NCBI GenBank assembly: GCA_032160165.1
Contig: JAVHWA010000066.1
Coordinates: 1 to 64,000, forward strand
Source of the DNA: QHXM01 sp032160165
Lineage (GTDB): Bacteria > Acidobacteriota > Blastocatellia > Pyrinomonadales > Pyrinomonadaceae
Direction of reading: 5' to 3'
Length of the DNA stretch: 64,000 nt
Made by a program: the position numbers and the translations under genes. Positions 42,269 to 51,526 of this stretch are shown here, piece after piece. The notes below the pieces were generated by a model. The model saw nothing but the letters and a program-made list of their open reading frames with translations, was not told the origin of the DNA and did no database searches. Each line of letters begins with the position of its first letter. The stretch's first letter is position 1.

Positions 42269-44740
42269 TCACTTCACCGTAAAGAAAATCGCTTGCACGA
42301 TGTGGACGACCATCAGCGCCAGCATGAGTGACGTCGACACAACGTGCGGCGCCAGCCATAACTTGAGCAACTGGTGCAGGTAGATCAGCGCATCGACTCG
42401 TCGCAGAGTGGCCGTCGCTTCAACCACATCCATCAAGACCAGGCGCGCCTGCGGATCCGGAAGCCGTTCAGCATCCTCCTTAAACTCTTCACGGGCGTCC
42501 GCCAACATAGTGGTCAGATCTTCTCTGCGCGTGTACTGCCTCATAAGGTATCTGAACGAAAGAAATCGCCTGCGTATCTTTCGTTTCAGGATGTCGCGCA
42601 ACTCCGCATTGCTGAGATCGATCTGAGCCAGCGTCTCTCGCAACTCGTCGCGCCGGTCTCTCAGATCCTCGATCAGCAGTGGGTCGCCTTCAATACTGGT
42701 CATGATTCGCGGGACCAGAATGTAGCAGACGATGCCGAACAATCCGGAGAGGATTACCAGATCAAAAGAGACCATCAATAGCGACGTCAGCAATCCTCCC
42801 GAATCGCGGCCTCCGTGGAGAAGCAGCACGATCCCGGCGATCAGACCAAAATAGACATGCATCAGCATCCAATAACGCAATGGACCGGCTCGTCGTCGGT
42901 AGACTTGCTTTCGCGCCGGATAGGTCATTACCGCCGCAATGCCGCCGAGTCCGACCAGTCCGGTGATCCAACGCATGGTCAACCAGGTGCCCGCCAGATG
43001 GCCATCCAGGGTATATCGACGGGCGGCCCAGATCGTCGCGAACGTAATCGCGATCGTGGCCAGTATTCCTCCGATGTGCCAAAGCCTCGCCTGAATATCT
43101 CGCTTGTGAATATTGCGTCCGATGGCGTGCGTCTGGTCCTGAAAGACGATCCCGATTGCGTTTTTCGCTTCGCTGAAATACTCCCTTGGATTTACGCGGA
43201 CGAGAGCGCCCGTCGGACAATTCTCCTGACAGGAGTAGGCAGCCTTTTTCGCACCCTTCGGATTCATCGGCGTGTTCTCGCATAGGTTGCACTTTACCGC
43301 GAGCAGGTTTTCTGTATCCGTGACGGCCTCAGGCAGCTTTGCCGGTGCAAGACTGAACCAACCTTTGAGCGTTTGTCCGAGATTAGCTGCGGGAGGGGTT
43401 GCGGCTTTTCGCGGGACCATAGTAATCGCGTTGTATGGACACTGAGTCGCACAGTCGCCGCATCCGATGCATGTCTTTGGATTGATATCGATCTGACCTT
43501 CAGAGAAACGTCCGATGGCACCGGTGGGACAACCCGTGAGACATTCCGGATCCTGACAGTGCAAGCAGACGGAAGGCGCGAGGACATGTTGAATGGACTG
43601 GCTTTGTGGTTTGACTGGTCGCGAAATGTGTATGCCGCGGCGAAGCAGTCGCGATTGTCCGTGGACCTTGTGACATGCGAGCGAGCAGTTGCCGCATCGT
43701 ATGCACAGGTCCATATCCATCACCAGCAGGTTAGTGGCGTCGACGATGCCGGTTGTGATCTCGCGGCCTTCGGCGACTATGACACGCTTGTCCTTCGGCG
43801 GCTTGGGCGGCTGCTCGTCGACCTTTGAGAAGGCCCCGATATGTTTTAGCACCAGATCTCTAAGCGCAGGATTGGCGCGCAGGCGCGAGATCGCCACTTC
43901 CAAAACTTCGGTCCGCGCCATGATGGTAGCCGTGTAAGCCCATGCGCTCTTATCGTCCGTCGAAAGTGCTTCGAGCCCGAGGCAATTTCCAGCACCCAGG
44001 AAATCAATGCCCACATCTTTGCCGAGCTCCATCACCATGTCGGCCTGCGTGGGATTTGCAGCCAGTCCCCGCGTGCGCCGGGCCCAACCGTTCTTGATAA
44101 AGACCAATCTGTTGATTGGATCGCCTTCCTGAAAGACGATGTGATTCTTACCGTAGACTGTGAATCGGGCGGCGTCGCCCAATTGCTTCAGGAGGTCCTC
44201 ACTAAAAGCCTTGTTCGTCGCCTGATCGACCTCGAGCAACGTATGGTCAAGTCCATACTTGCGATAAGCCACATCAAGCATGTGTCCAAACTTTTTGAGT
44301 TTCCGAAGCAGTCTCAGGGCCGGACGCTGGATCTCGATCACCCTGGCCTCAGCATTGGGCGGAACGCTGACGGTGGCATTCCGTGGCTGCCCCGCAAGCA
44401 CCGAACGTTCGCCAAAGCTTGTTCCCGGCGGAAGCTCGGCGACCTTTCGAGTCGTGCCGCCATCGTCCGTCACATAGACGTCGAGCTTGCCGTCAACCAG
44501 GATGAATAGCGTGTTGCCGCCCCAATCACCCTGAGTGATGACCTGTTCTCCCGGCGTGTAAACCAGCAGGCGCGCGTACGGACCGACCTTCTTTCCCGTG
44601 TAATTCCGGCCATAGGCGATCACTTCGAGATCGAGCTCATATTTGAAATGGCCGTTATCCCTCTCTACTAATTCCGAGATGATATCGACGTTTCTGATGG
44701 CATCGAGAATCTGGCTGTGATGTTTGATTTCCTGGGGCAT
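42269..44740 (-). CDS. cNMP-binding, four-[4Fe-4S], membrane fusion protein
   Basis: 823 residues from ATG 44740 (a GTG at 44854 is also in frame). Residues about 45-160: a cyclic-nucleotide-binding domain with Y-T-P-G-E-Q-V-I-T-Q-G-D and F-G-E-R-S-V-L-A-G-Q-P-R-N-A. Residues about 185-315: a second, degenerate copy lacking the Arg. Residues about 350-535: four cluster motifs as in DmsB/NrfC-type proteins (C-I-R-C-G-N-C, C-L-H-C ... C-L-T-G-C-P, C-I-G-C-G-D-C, C-N-L-C ... C-Q-E-N-C-P). Residues about 560-823: five membrane helices with His in R-L-W-H-I-G-G, M-L-M-H-V-Y-F and L-L-L-H-G-G, possible b-heme ligands. First gene of the operon. Confidence 0.85.
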   Translation of the reverse strand: MPQEIKHHSQILDAIRNVDIISELVERDNGHFKYELDLEVIAYGRNYTGKKVGPYARLLVYTPGEQVITQGDWGGNTLFILVDGKLDVYVTDDGGTTRKVAELPPGTSFGERSVLAGQPRNATVSVPPNAEARVIEIQRPALRLLRKLKKFGHMLDVAYRKYGLDHTLLEVDQATNKAFSEDLLKQLGDAARFTVYGKNHIVFQEGDPINRLVFIKNGWARRTRGLAANPTQADMVMELGKDVGIDFLGAGNCLGLEALSTDDKSAWAYTATIMARTEVLEVAISRLRANPALRDLVLKHIGAFSKVDEQPPKPPKDKRVIVAEGREITTGIVDATNLLVMDMDLCIRCGNCSLACHKVHGQSRLLRRGIHISRPVKPQSQSIQHVLAPSVCLHCQDPECLTGCPTGAIGRFSEGQIDINPKTCIGCGDCATQCPYNAITMVPRKAATPPAANLGQTLKGWFSLAPAKLPEAVTDTENLLAVKCNLCENTPMNPKGAKKAAYSCQENCPTGALVRVNPREYFSEAKNAIGIVFQDQTHAIGRNIHKRDIQARLWHIGGILATIAITFATIWAARRYTLDGHLAGTWLTMRWITGLVGLGGIAAVMTYPARKQVYRRRAGPLRYWMLMHVYFGLIAGIVLLLHGGRDSGGLLTSLLMVSFDLVILSGLFGIVCYILVPRIMTSIEGDPLLIEDLRDRRDELRETLAQIDLSNAELRDILKRKIRRRFLSFRYLMRQYTRREDLTTMLADAREEFKEDAERLPDPQARLVLMDVVEATATLRRVDALIYLHQLLKLWLAPHVVSTSLMLALMVVHIVQAIFFTVK

Positions 44741-44895
44741 AGGTGACTGAATTGTCAGTTGGGAAAACGCCTGGATATTCGCCGCTTGGCCGTGAACTGC
44801 GGCGGGAAGTCGAAAGCTCGTCGAACGCTTGGCGTCAGGCAGCCACTTTACCACCGTTCATTAGAAAATTAAACGAATAGAAATTGTAGGAATTT

Positions 44896-44998
44896 GATCA
44901 TTGATTCATTTAGCCATTGATTCATCGTTCAGGTCACCGACCCCATTGTTCCCCGAGCAACAAATGGCTCAATGAAACAATGTTCAAATGATTCAATG
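44896..44998. repeat. TCATTGR short-unit inverted repeat
   Basis: The left arm GATCATTGATTCATTTAGCC and onwards (44896-44927) opposes CAAATGGCTCAATGAAACAA and onwards (44961-44998). Same unit family as 17664-17919. It lies between the divergent redox operon and the DACNV-like gene. Confidence 0.75.
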
Positions 44999-45050
44999 CT
45001 CAACCGGCACTGATCCCGTTTCACATCCTCTCCGTCGCGTGTTAAAAGAA

Positions 45051-46244
45051 ATGCTCACGATGATGAATCACGAACCAACATACATCGCGGCGCGGGCAGT
45101 CGCGACTACCGCAGAAGCGCATTTTGCTCGCCATCTCGCGGCCGCGAGGGCGCGTGGTGAACAAGAGCTTGCACCGGAACCCACGGCCTCGACGATCGAA
45201 GCTATCATCGACGCTACATTCTGGGCGAGCCTGCGTCGCGAAGAGGGTCAATCGCCACAGATCTCGCTGGCTTTTGTTTCGCCGGCCCAGGTCAGCCAGC
45301 CTATGATCTTCGAACGGCCTCTTCCTTTGACTCCGGGCGTTCTGACAAAGCTTGCGCCTGCGGTCGAGCGGCCGGGCATACACCTGGGCGTTTGGTCCGA
45401 GAAGTCTTCGGGTTCCCGCGAGGACGTTGTCTCCTGGGGCGCCGGCGATCTGCATGTCTGGGGAGCGACCCGAACAGTACCGAATTTCTGTTTTGTACTG
45501 GAGGTAATAGAACCTGGCTTGCTCGTCATCAAACATCGGCGACAGGCAGGAATCGGAAAGTTCGCCAACGTGGCGGTACTCAAGGGCGAGCAAATCAAGA
45601 TTGTCGATGAAGAGGGCGCGAGCGTACCGGATTGTCCGGGGCTCATCACTTCCCTGTTGGCTTTCACCTCGCCCTCCGAATGGGACCACTCGATGAACAT
45701 ACTTGTGCAACTGGCGGCGTCGATGCGCGCACACAAGCATGGAGGATCGTTACTGGTTGTGCCGGCCGGGGATTCGAAGTGGCGAGACTCCATCGTACAG
45801 CCGGTCCTCTACTCGATTACTCCCCAGTTCTCGGCCCTGGCGGACCTTATCCGGCAGGAAGCCAATGAACGTCAAGCGGGCAGCCGGGATGCGGCGGTCC
45901 GCCGCGCCGTCGACACGGTGGCCGGACTGACTGCCGTCGACGGAGCCACAATAATCAGTGATCAATACGAAGTGCTCGCCTTCGGCGCGAAGATACGGCG
46001 ACCGGACGGCAGCGCGCCTGTCGAGCGTATCGTTGCCACAGAACCGATTGTCGGGGACAGCGCGGTCGTGCTGCATCCGGTGCAGACCGGAGGAACCAGG
46101 CATCTCTCAGCGGCGCAGTTCATACACGATCAGCGCGATGCTCTGGCGCTGGTCGCCTCGCAGGATGGTCGCTTCACCATTTTCGCCTGGTCGCCATGTG
46201 AGGAAATGGTCCACGCTCATCGCGTCGATACTCTGTTGATGTGA
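45051..46244 (+). CDS. DACNV/DisA-like sensor domain protein
   Basis: 397 residues from ATG 45051; an upstream ATG at 44988 lies in the repeat, and ATGs at 45060 and 45063 are alternatives. The C-terminal 170 residues resemble the diadenylate-cyclase fold: V-D-G-A-T-I-I-S (residues about 296-303) corresponds to the DGA motif and G-G-T-R-H-L-S-A-A (about 347-355) to GTRHR, with the last Arg replaced by Leu. S-L-L-V-V-P-A-G-D-S-K-W precedes them. This layout fits the proposed DACNV sensor family, thought to bind nucleotides rather than make c-di-AMP. Cytosolic, with no membrane helix. Confidence 0.7.
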   Translation: MLTMMNHEPTYIAARAVATTAEAHFARHLAAARARGEQELAPEPTASTIEAIIDATFWASLRREEGQSPQISLAFVSPAQVSQPMIFERPLPLTPGVLTKLAPAVERPGIHLGVWSEKSSGSREDVVSWGAGDLHVWGATRTVPNFCFVLEVIEPGLLVIKHRRQAGIGKFANVAVLKGEQIKIVDEEGASVPDCPGLITSLLAFTSPSEWDHSMNILVQLAASMRAHKHGGSLLVVPAGDSKWRDSIVQPVLYSITPQFSALADLIRQEANERQAGSRDAAVRRAVDTVAGLTAVDGATIISDQYEVLAFGAKIRRPDGSAPVERIVATEPIVGDSAVVLHPVQTGGTRHLSAAQFIHDQRDALALVASQDGRFTIFAWSPCEEMVHAHRVDTLLM

Positions 46245-46304
46245 TGGCTTCGGGCTGAGCGGGAAAGCTTTGACGCCGGTCCGGTCCAGGGTTGGGAATT
46301 TCCT

Positions 46305-46964
46305 ATGAAACTTCAATGGCAAATTCTTAGTGTTGTCATCTTCAGTACGTTCGTCATGATGCCAGCCGTCGCTCAAACCCCTCATCGTCGCGCGGCCTTG
46401 AACAAGCCCCTGCAGCGCGAGTTGCTTCGCATGGAGAAGGATGATCAACGTTATCGGCAACTTATTGAGGATGAGATGATGAGCATGTCCAGGGCGGGGA
46501 CCGCCATCCCATCGTCGCGCTACCCTGATATAGTTAGAAAGCAGGACGAGATTGACTCGCGGAACATGGCCAGGTTGGAAGAGATAATAAAAGGACACGG
46601 TTGGCCGGGCAAAAGTCTGGTCGGCGAAGAAGCTGCCAAGGCCGCATTCCTCATCCTTCAACACAGCGATTTCGCTCGCCAACAGAAGTATTTGCCGATG
46701 CTCAAAGTGGCCGCGAAGAGCGGCGAAGCGCGACCGGCCGACGCGGCCATGCTCGAGGACCGGGTCTTGGTTCGCCAAGGCAAGCCGCAGCTTTATGGAA
46801 CTCAACTTCATTCCGGCCCCGACACTGGCGGTAAGCTGGTGTTGTCACCGATAGAAGATGAAGAACATGTCGATGAAAGGCGCTCCGCTGTGGGACTGAT
46901 GCCGCTCGCAGAATACCTGAAACATTTTGGATTGGAGTACAAGCCGCCGGCATCCGGTCATTGA
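46305..46964 (+). CDS. Exported DUF6624-like protein
   Basis: 219 residues with a signal peptide (1-23, after A-V-A). The mature part L-Q-R-E-L-L-R-M-E-K-D-D-Q-R-Y-R-Q, then G-W-P-G-K-S-L-V-G-E-E-A-A-K-A-A-F and M-L-E-D-R-V-L-V-R-Q-G-K-P-Q-L-Y-G-T-Q, is the pattern I associate with DUF6624. Function unknown. It follows the DACNV-like gene by 60 bases. Confidence 0.7.
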   Translation: MKLQWQILSVVIFSTFVMMPAVAQTPHRRAALNKPLQRELLRMEKDDQRYRQLIEDEMMSMSRAGTAIPSSRYPDIVRKQDEIDSRNMARLEEIIKGHGWPGKSLVGEEAAKAAFLILQHSDFARQQKYLPMLKVAAKSGEARPADAAMLEDRVLVRQGKPQLYGTQLHSGPDTGGKLVLSPIEDEEHVDERRSAVGLMPLAEYLKHFGLEYKPPASGH

Positions 46965-47005
46965 GTTCAGTCGCACACAACTATAGAGCGAGAGGATGGT
47001 GGACT

Positions 47006-47635
47006 ATGAAACTTCTCATCGTCGGAGCATCACGCGGGATCGGGCTCGAATTGGTGCGCCACGCTCTTGACGCCGAACACGAAGTCACAGCACTCCTTCG
47101 AAATCCCTCAACCTTTGAGTTGAGCCACCAGAAACTCACAGTCCTCAAGGGCGACATCCTCGACAAGGCAAGCATTGAGAAAGCAGTGGTCGGACAGGAC
47201 GTCGTTTGCCTAACGATAGGAGTAAAAGTCACCCGCAAGCCGGTCTCGGTGTTTTCCAAGGGCGCCGAGGGTGTGGTCGAAGCGATGAACAGCTCAGGGT
47301 GTAAGCGGTTGATCACGGTCACGGGGATTGGTGCTGGTGATAGCAAAGGCCATGGTGGTTTTCTCTACGACAGGATATTCACACCGCTGTTTGTCAAAAC
47401 CATTTACGAAGACAAGAACAGACAGGAAGCTATCGTTCGTCAGTCCGGACTCGACTGGACGATCGTCCGTCCGGGTTTTCTCACTGACGGACCACTGACC
47501 GGCAAGTACCGCGCTTCGACTGACCTCTCGGGCGTTAAAGCAGGAAAAATTTCAAGAGCCGATGTCGCCCACTTCATCCTGCGCGAGGCTGCGGATTCAA
47601 AATTCCTCCGACAGACACCTTTACTAACATACTGA
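47006..47635 (+). CDS. NAD(P)-binding SDR-like protein
   Basis: 209 residues from ATG 47006, with GAGAGGATGG upstream (46988-46997). The nucleotide site is G-A-S-R-G-I-G-L-E-L-V; then G-D-I-L-D-K-A-S-I, V-T-G-I-G-A-G-D-S and W-T-I-V-R-P-G-F-L-T-D-G follow the atypical SDR (NmrA/YwnB-like) pattern without a Tyr-x3-Lys catalytic pair. It may be an oxidoreductase, isomerase or redox sensor. Cytosolic. Confidence 0.8.
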   Translation: MKLLIVGASRGIGLELVRHALDAEHEVTALLRNPSTFELSHQKLTVLKGDILDKASIEKAVVGQDVVCLTIGVKVTRKPVSVFSKGAEGVVEAMNSSGCKRLITVTGIGAGDSKGHGGFLYDRIFTPLFVKTIYEDKNRQEAIVRQSGLDWTIVRPGFLTDGPLTGKYRASTDLSGVKAGKISRADVAHFILREAADSKFLRQTPLLTY

Positions 47636-47647
47636 CAATCGACATCG

Positions 47648-48412
47648 ATGAACTTCTTTGACTCGAAGTCCGCCGCCGGGCGCTATTCCAGCGCTCGTCC
47701 ATTCTTTCACCCAGCGATGATCGATCGGATCAAGACTTTTCTCGCGCTCGACGAACCCGTCGCGCGGGCCCTCGACGTGGGTTGCGGCACGGGTCTCTCG
47801 ACCGTTGCGCTCAGCGCGATCGCAAAGAGAGTCATAGGGGTTGATTCGGCGATGGAGATGATTTCGCTGGCCACGAGAAACGACGCGATCGACTATGTTG
47901 TGGCCAGCGCTCATAGCCTGCCGGTTACCAGCGCCGGTTTCGATCTAATGACTCTTTCCCAGGCTTTTCATTGGCTCGATCGCGATGTCTTTCTGGAAGA
48001 GGCGCGAAGGGTGCTGCGCCCGGGCGGGAGTCTGGTTGTTTATGACAGCTATTTCGTTGGCCGCATGAAAGAGAATGAGGGCTTTGAGGTTTGGTTTCGT
48101 CCAAACTACCCAAAGAGATTTCCTCCGCCGTGGAGAACCGAACTAAGCTTTAGCGATGATGACTCCGGAAACTCAGGCTTTAAGCTGTTGAGGCACGATC
48201 GCTTTGCTTACGACTGGCGTCTCTCGCTGACGCAGCTGGTCGATTACCTGTTAACGCACAGCAACGTCATCGCCGTCGTCGAGTACGGAGATCAGGATCT
48301 GGATGCCGTTCGCAGCTGGCTAAGCGAAAACATAAGACCATTCTTCGACAACCGCGATCATTCGGAATTTGTTTTCGATGGAGTGATCTGGTATCTGCAA
48401 CGTCCCGGATGA
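47648..48412 (+). CDS. SAM-dependent methyltransferase, class I
   Basis: 254 residues. SAM site A-L-D-V-G-C-G-T-G-L-S-T, acidic loop V-I-G-V-D-S-A-M-E-M, then L-S-Q-A-F-H-W-L-D and R-V-L-R-P-G-G-S-L-V. The start F-F-D-S-K-S-A-A-G-R-Y-S-S-A-R-P matches the Methyltransf_11 group acting on small molecules. Substrate unknown. It starts 12 bases after the SDR gene, so the two are probably cotranscribed. Confidence 0.85.
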   Translation: MNFFDSKSAAGRYSSARPFFHPAMIDRIKTFLALDEPVARALDVGCGTGLSTVALSAIAKRVIGVDSAMEMISLATRNDAIDYVVASAHSLPVTSAGFDLMTLSQAFHWLDRDVFLEEARRVLRPGGSLVVYDSYFVGRMKENEGFEVWFRPNYPKRFPPPWRTELSFSDDDSGNSGFKLLRHDRFAYDWRLSLTQLVDYLLTHSNVIAVVEYGDQDLDAVRSWLSENIRPFFDNRDHSEFVFDGVIWYLQRPG

Positions 48413-48452
48413 TGGGGGGTTGCCTTGGGAGTGGTGAACCGTGGTTTGGTGG

Positions 48453-49613
48453 TCAGTCCGCGATGGCCACCGACAATTCGCCCAGCGTGGCTGATTCGCT
48501 CTCGTCAATGCCATTCGGTTGTTTGCGGTCAATATGTCGATAGAGTATGTCGCGTTGCTGCGGCTCGAACCCGGCTTCACGGATCAGATATCGAAGCATA
48601 CGCTCGTCGGCGCAATTGTGTGCGCCTGCAGCCGAAACGACGTTTTCTTCGATCATTATCGAACCCATATCATCGGCGCCGAAGCGGAGTGCAACCTGCC
48701 CCAGCTTCAGGCCCTGGGTCAGCCATGAAGATTGAATATGGTCAATGTTGTCGAGGAAGAGGCGCGAGACCGCGAGCATCTTTATGTAATCGATCCCGGT
48801 CTGTTCCTCCTTGATGCGACGACCGAGTGCTGTATTCTCGCGTTGAAACGTCCAGGGAATGAAAGCCGTAAAGCCTCCGGTCTCGTCCTGCAGATCACGA
48901 ATCCGTTGCAGGTGACGAACGCGATGCACGACGCTGTCGCCGATACCGAACATCATCGTCGCTGTCGAGCGCAAGCCGACGCGATGGACTGCTCGCATCA
49001 CACCAAGCCATTCGTCCGTCGTGCATTTTGTTGAGACCCGCTTTCGTACTTCGTCATCCAGAATCTCACCGCCGCCACCAGGCAGACTGTAAAGCCCAGC
49101 CTCTTTCAGGCGCGACATAATCGTTTCGTAATCCAGGCCGGAGATCAGATGAATATTGTGTATCTCGGGCGGCGAAAAGCAATGGAGCTGAAAGTCAGGG
49201 TATTTGGCATGAAGGGTTCGCACCAGATCTTCGTACCACTCGATTCCAAAGTCCGGATGCAGACCGCCCTGCATCAAGACGCCGGTTCCGCCAAGGGCAA
49301 TGGTCTCGTCTATCTTCTGGTAGATTTCGTCCAGCGTGCGAACGTATGTTTCGGCATGTCCCGGCCGGCGATAGAACGCACAAAAAGTGCAGACGACGTT
49401 GCAGACGTTCGTGTAGTTAATATTGCGGTCGATGATGTAAGTGACGACACCGTCAGGGTGACGCCGCTTGCGAACCTCGTCCGCCGCCAGTCCGATACGA
49501 ACGAAGTCGTTGGATTCCAGGAGCGCCGTACAATCCTCCACGGTCAAGCGTTCGCCTTCAAGAGTTCGATCAAGAATTGGTTGGATGTCGATGTTCATAG
49601 ACCAGCTACTCAT
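48453..49613 (-). CDS. mqnC: Cyclic dehypoxanthine futalosine synthase MqnC
   Basis: 386 residues from ATG 49613 (49598 is an alternative). Radical-SAM motif C-N-V-V-C-T-F-C, preceded by I-I-D-R-N-I-N-Y-T-N-V. Conserved blocks are M-Q-G-G-L-H-P-D-F-G-I, H-C-F-S-P-P-E-I, L-P-G-G-G-G-E-I-L and T-A-F-I-P-W-T-F-Q. It converts dehypoxanthine futalosine to its cyclic form in the futalosine menaquinone pathway. mqnA lies 223 bases upstream on the same strand. Confidence 0.95.
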   Translation of the reverse strand: MSSWSMNIDIQPILDRTLEGERLTVEDCTALLESNDFVRIGLAADEVRKRRHPDGVVTYIIDRNINYTNVCNVVCTFCAFYRRPGHAETYVRTLDEIYQKIDETIALGGTGVLMQGGLHPDFGIEWYEDLVRTLHAKYPDFQLHCFSPPEIHNIHLISGLDYETIMSRLKEAGLYSLPGGGGEILDDEVRKRVSTKCTTDEWLGVMRAVHRVGLRSTATMMFGIGDSVVHRVRHLQRIRDLQDETGGFTAFIPWTFQRENTALGRRIKEEQTGIDYIKMLAVSRLFLDNIDHIQSSWLTQGLKLGQVALRFGADDMGSIMIEENVVSAAGAHNCADERMLRYLIREAGFEPQQRDILYRHIDRKQPNGIDESESATLGELSVAIAD

Positions 49614-49835
49614 CAATAGGCTCGTCCATTATAAGCCAGGGCCACGCAATTCGCCTTAGCGAATGGACAATGGCGGCCGCGAAGCTGCGGGAGATCTGCG
49701 CGCTCACAGGCTTATAGAGTACAAGCTTCAGCTTGCGTTGTAACCTAACACTGCAACCCAAAGGTTGAGTCTATACGCGTGTTCGCCAGGAGCATCCATT
49801 CACCGTTGCGCTTGGACTCACATTTTCCGCTGGGC

Positions 49836-50660
49836 TTACGCCGCGATAAATCTAAGGGGCTGAACCTCCGGCATGAGCCCATGCTTGTGAGCGAGCCTGT
49901 AAAAAAGGTCAAGGCCTTCCAGCATCTCGTCGTCCAGTTCATAAGCGATGTTGTCCCTTAGATATGCTTGGATTTCGTCGCATGAGAATCCAACCACGTT
50001 CTGGTAGTGTTCTGCAATCGCTTCAGCGTGCTGCACGCCTTCGTCGCGAGCGCCCACGAAGTCAATCCCCTCGATCTGCCCGGTGTGGCCGTCACGCGCC
50101 ATCCACATGGCGAAGACAAACCCAAGTCCAGTATGCTCCCTCCAGAGTTGCGCCAAGTCGTAAACAACCACATTGTCGCGGAGAAAAGTCATGCTGGGAT
50201 CGCCTATGACCAATGCCGCATCATTGGCCTTGAGCATCGCGGCGACGTCCGGCGCAACAATCGTCCATTCCGGTTCGAAACCAAGAAACTCGCGGAATAT
50301 GATTTGGACGAGGGCAACCGAAGTACGCGAGGAACTGTCCAGGGCGACCCTGCGAACCTCCCTGAGATCATCGAGCCCTTCGCGCAAAACCAAAACAACG
50401 CTTCTCACTTTGGCACGCGACCCGACGCAAACTCCAGGCACTATCACGAGCTTAGGGATTCTCTGATATTCGATAACGGGCACAAGCGCCGCTTCAACAT
50501 CGCCGCGCGCCAGCATATCCGCGCAGACCGCCGGAGCCGTATCCATTATGAGTTGAACATCGTGCCGCTTCGTTCCTCGCAGGAAACTCCAAATCAGTGG
50601 AACACTATTTAGATAACTGGAGGCTGCGATCCGCGGTAAATTTGCTTTCGTTTCGCTCAT
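49836..50660 (-). CDS. mqnA: Chorismate dehydratase MqnA
   Basis: 274 residues from ATG 50660 (50687 is an alternative). The start R-I-A-A-S-S-Y-L-N-S-V-P-L and later A-L-V-P-V-I-E-Y, D-S-S-S-R-T-S-V, A-A-L-V-I-G-D-P and L-A-Q-L-W-R-E-H-T-G-L-G-F-V-F-A match MqnA, the first enzyme of the futalosine route. It makes 3-[(1-carboxyvinyl)oxy]benzoate from chorismate. Confidence 0.94.
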   Translation of the reverse strand: MSETKANLPRIAASSYLNSVPLIWSFLRGTKRHDVQLIMDTAPAVCADMLARGDVEAALVPVIEYQRIPKLVIVPGVCVGSRAKVRSVVLVLREGLDDLREVRRVALDSSSRTSVALVQIIFREFLGFEPEWTIVAPDVAAMLKANDAALVIGDPSMTFLRDNVVVYDLAQLWREHTGLGFVFAMWMARDGHTGQIEGIDFVGARDEGVQHAEAIAEHYQNVVGFSCDEIQAYLRDNIAYELDDEMLEGLDLFYRLAHKHGLMPEVQPLRFIAA

Positions 50661-50737
50661 GTAGGTTTGTATAGGCGTCGATGACATCAAGCTACACGAA
50701 GTCCGCCCAAATCGTAAATCATGTAGGTGGAAATTTA

Positions 50738-50876
50738 GTCAATGATTCATTTAGTCATTGCTTCATTATTTCGACCACCGACGCGCTTACTTTCCAGGAA
50801 CATTCGATCAATGAATCAATGAACAAATGGTTCAATTCCCTATTCACCATTTACCATTCACCATTTACCAATTACG
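50738..50876. repeat. TCATTGR and ACCATTT short-unit repeats
   Basis: The left arm GTCAATGATTCATTTAGTCA and onwards (50738-50768) opposes GATCAATGAATCAATGAACA and onwards (50806-50836). A second unit, ACCATTT/ACCATTC, repeats at 50842-50876. The element lies between mqnA (minus) and the cyclase gene (plus), close to both starts. Confidence 0.75.
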
Positions 50877-50884
50877 ATTACCCC

Positions 50885-51526
50885 ATGCGTCTACTCGATA
50901 TCAGTGTCCCGATTTCAGCCGCGACCCCGACTTACCCCGGTGATCCGGGCATTGAGATCACACAGTGGGCGGCGATGGCAAAGGGCGATGCTGCCAACGT
51001 GTCTTTGCTTCACTTCGGCGCTCATACCGCAACGCATATCGACGCTCCGGCCCATTTTATCGAAGGCGCGCCGGGAGCCGATACCGTAGCACTCGATGTG
51101 CTGATCGGCCCGTCGCGAGTGGTGCGAATAGCCGACGAAGTGGGCGCTATCGATGCTGGTCACCTCGCCGCTCTAAATTTAGACGGCGTGATGCGGATTC
51201 TCTTCAAGACACGCAACTCGGGGTTCTGGCGCGACTCCGTCGGCTTTCGCAAAGACTTCACCTACCTAACGCCTGATGCGGCCCGTGCGCTTGTCGAAGC
51301 CGGCGTCAGGCTTGTAGGCGTAGACTATCTGTCGGTCGAACAATTTCAATCCGAGCATCACGAGACTCATAAGATCCTACTCTCGAACGGAGTGGTGATT
51401 GTGGAGGGGCTGAACCTGAGCGAAATCTCCGCCGGTGAGTATGAACTTATCTGCTTACCTTTGAGGATTGCGGGTGGACTTAGGGATGGCGCTCCCGCGC
51501 GCGCTGTGTTGCGGACTTTTGATTAG
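50885..51526 (+). CDS. Cyclase-family metal hydrolase
   Basis: 213 residues from ATG 50885; the open frame before it reads only the repeat. The metal motif is H-F-G-A-H-T-A-T-H-I-D-A-P-A-H-F, as in kynurenine formamidase and the cyclase family (HxxTHxDxPxH). D-I-S-V-P-I-S-A-A-T-P-T-Y-P-G-D-P near the start is also typical. It hydrolyses an amide or cyclic substrate with zinc or manganese; no tryptophan-pathway neighbours are present, so the substrate is open. Confidence 0.88.
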   Translation: MRLLDISVPISAATPTYPGDPGIEITQWAAMAKGDAANVSLLHFGAHTATHIDAPAHFIEGAPGADTVALDVLIGPSRVVRIADEVGAIDAGHLAALNLDGVMRILFKTRNSGFWRDSVGFRKDFTYLTPDAARALVEAGVRLVGVDYLSVEQFQSEHHETHKILLSNGVVIVEGLNLSEISAGEYELICLPLRIAGGLRDGAPARAVLRTFD

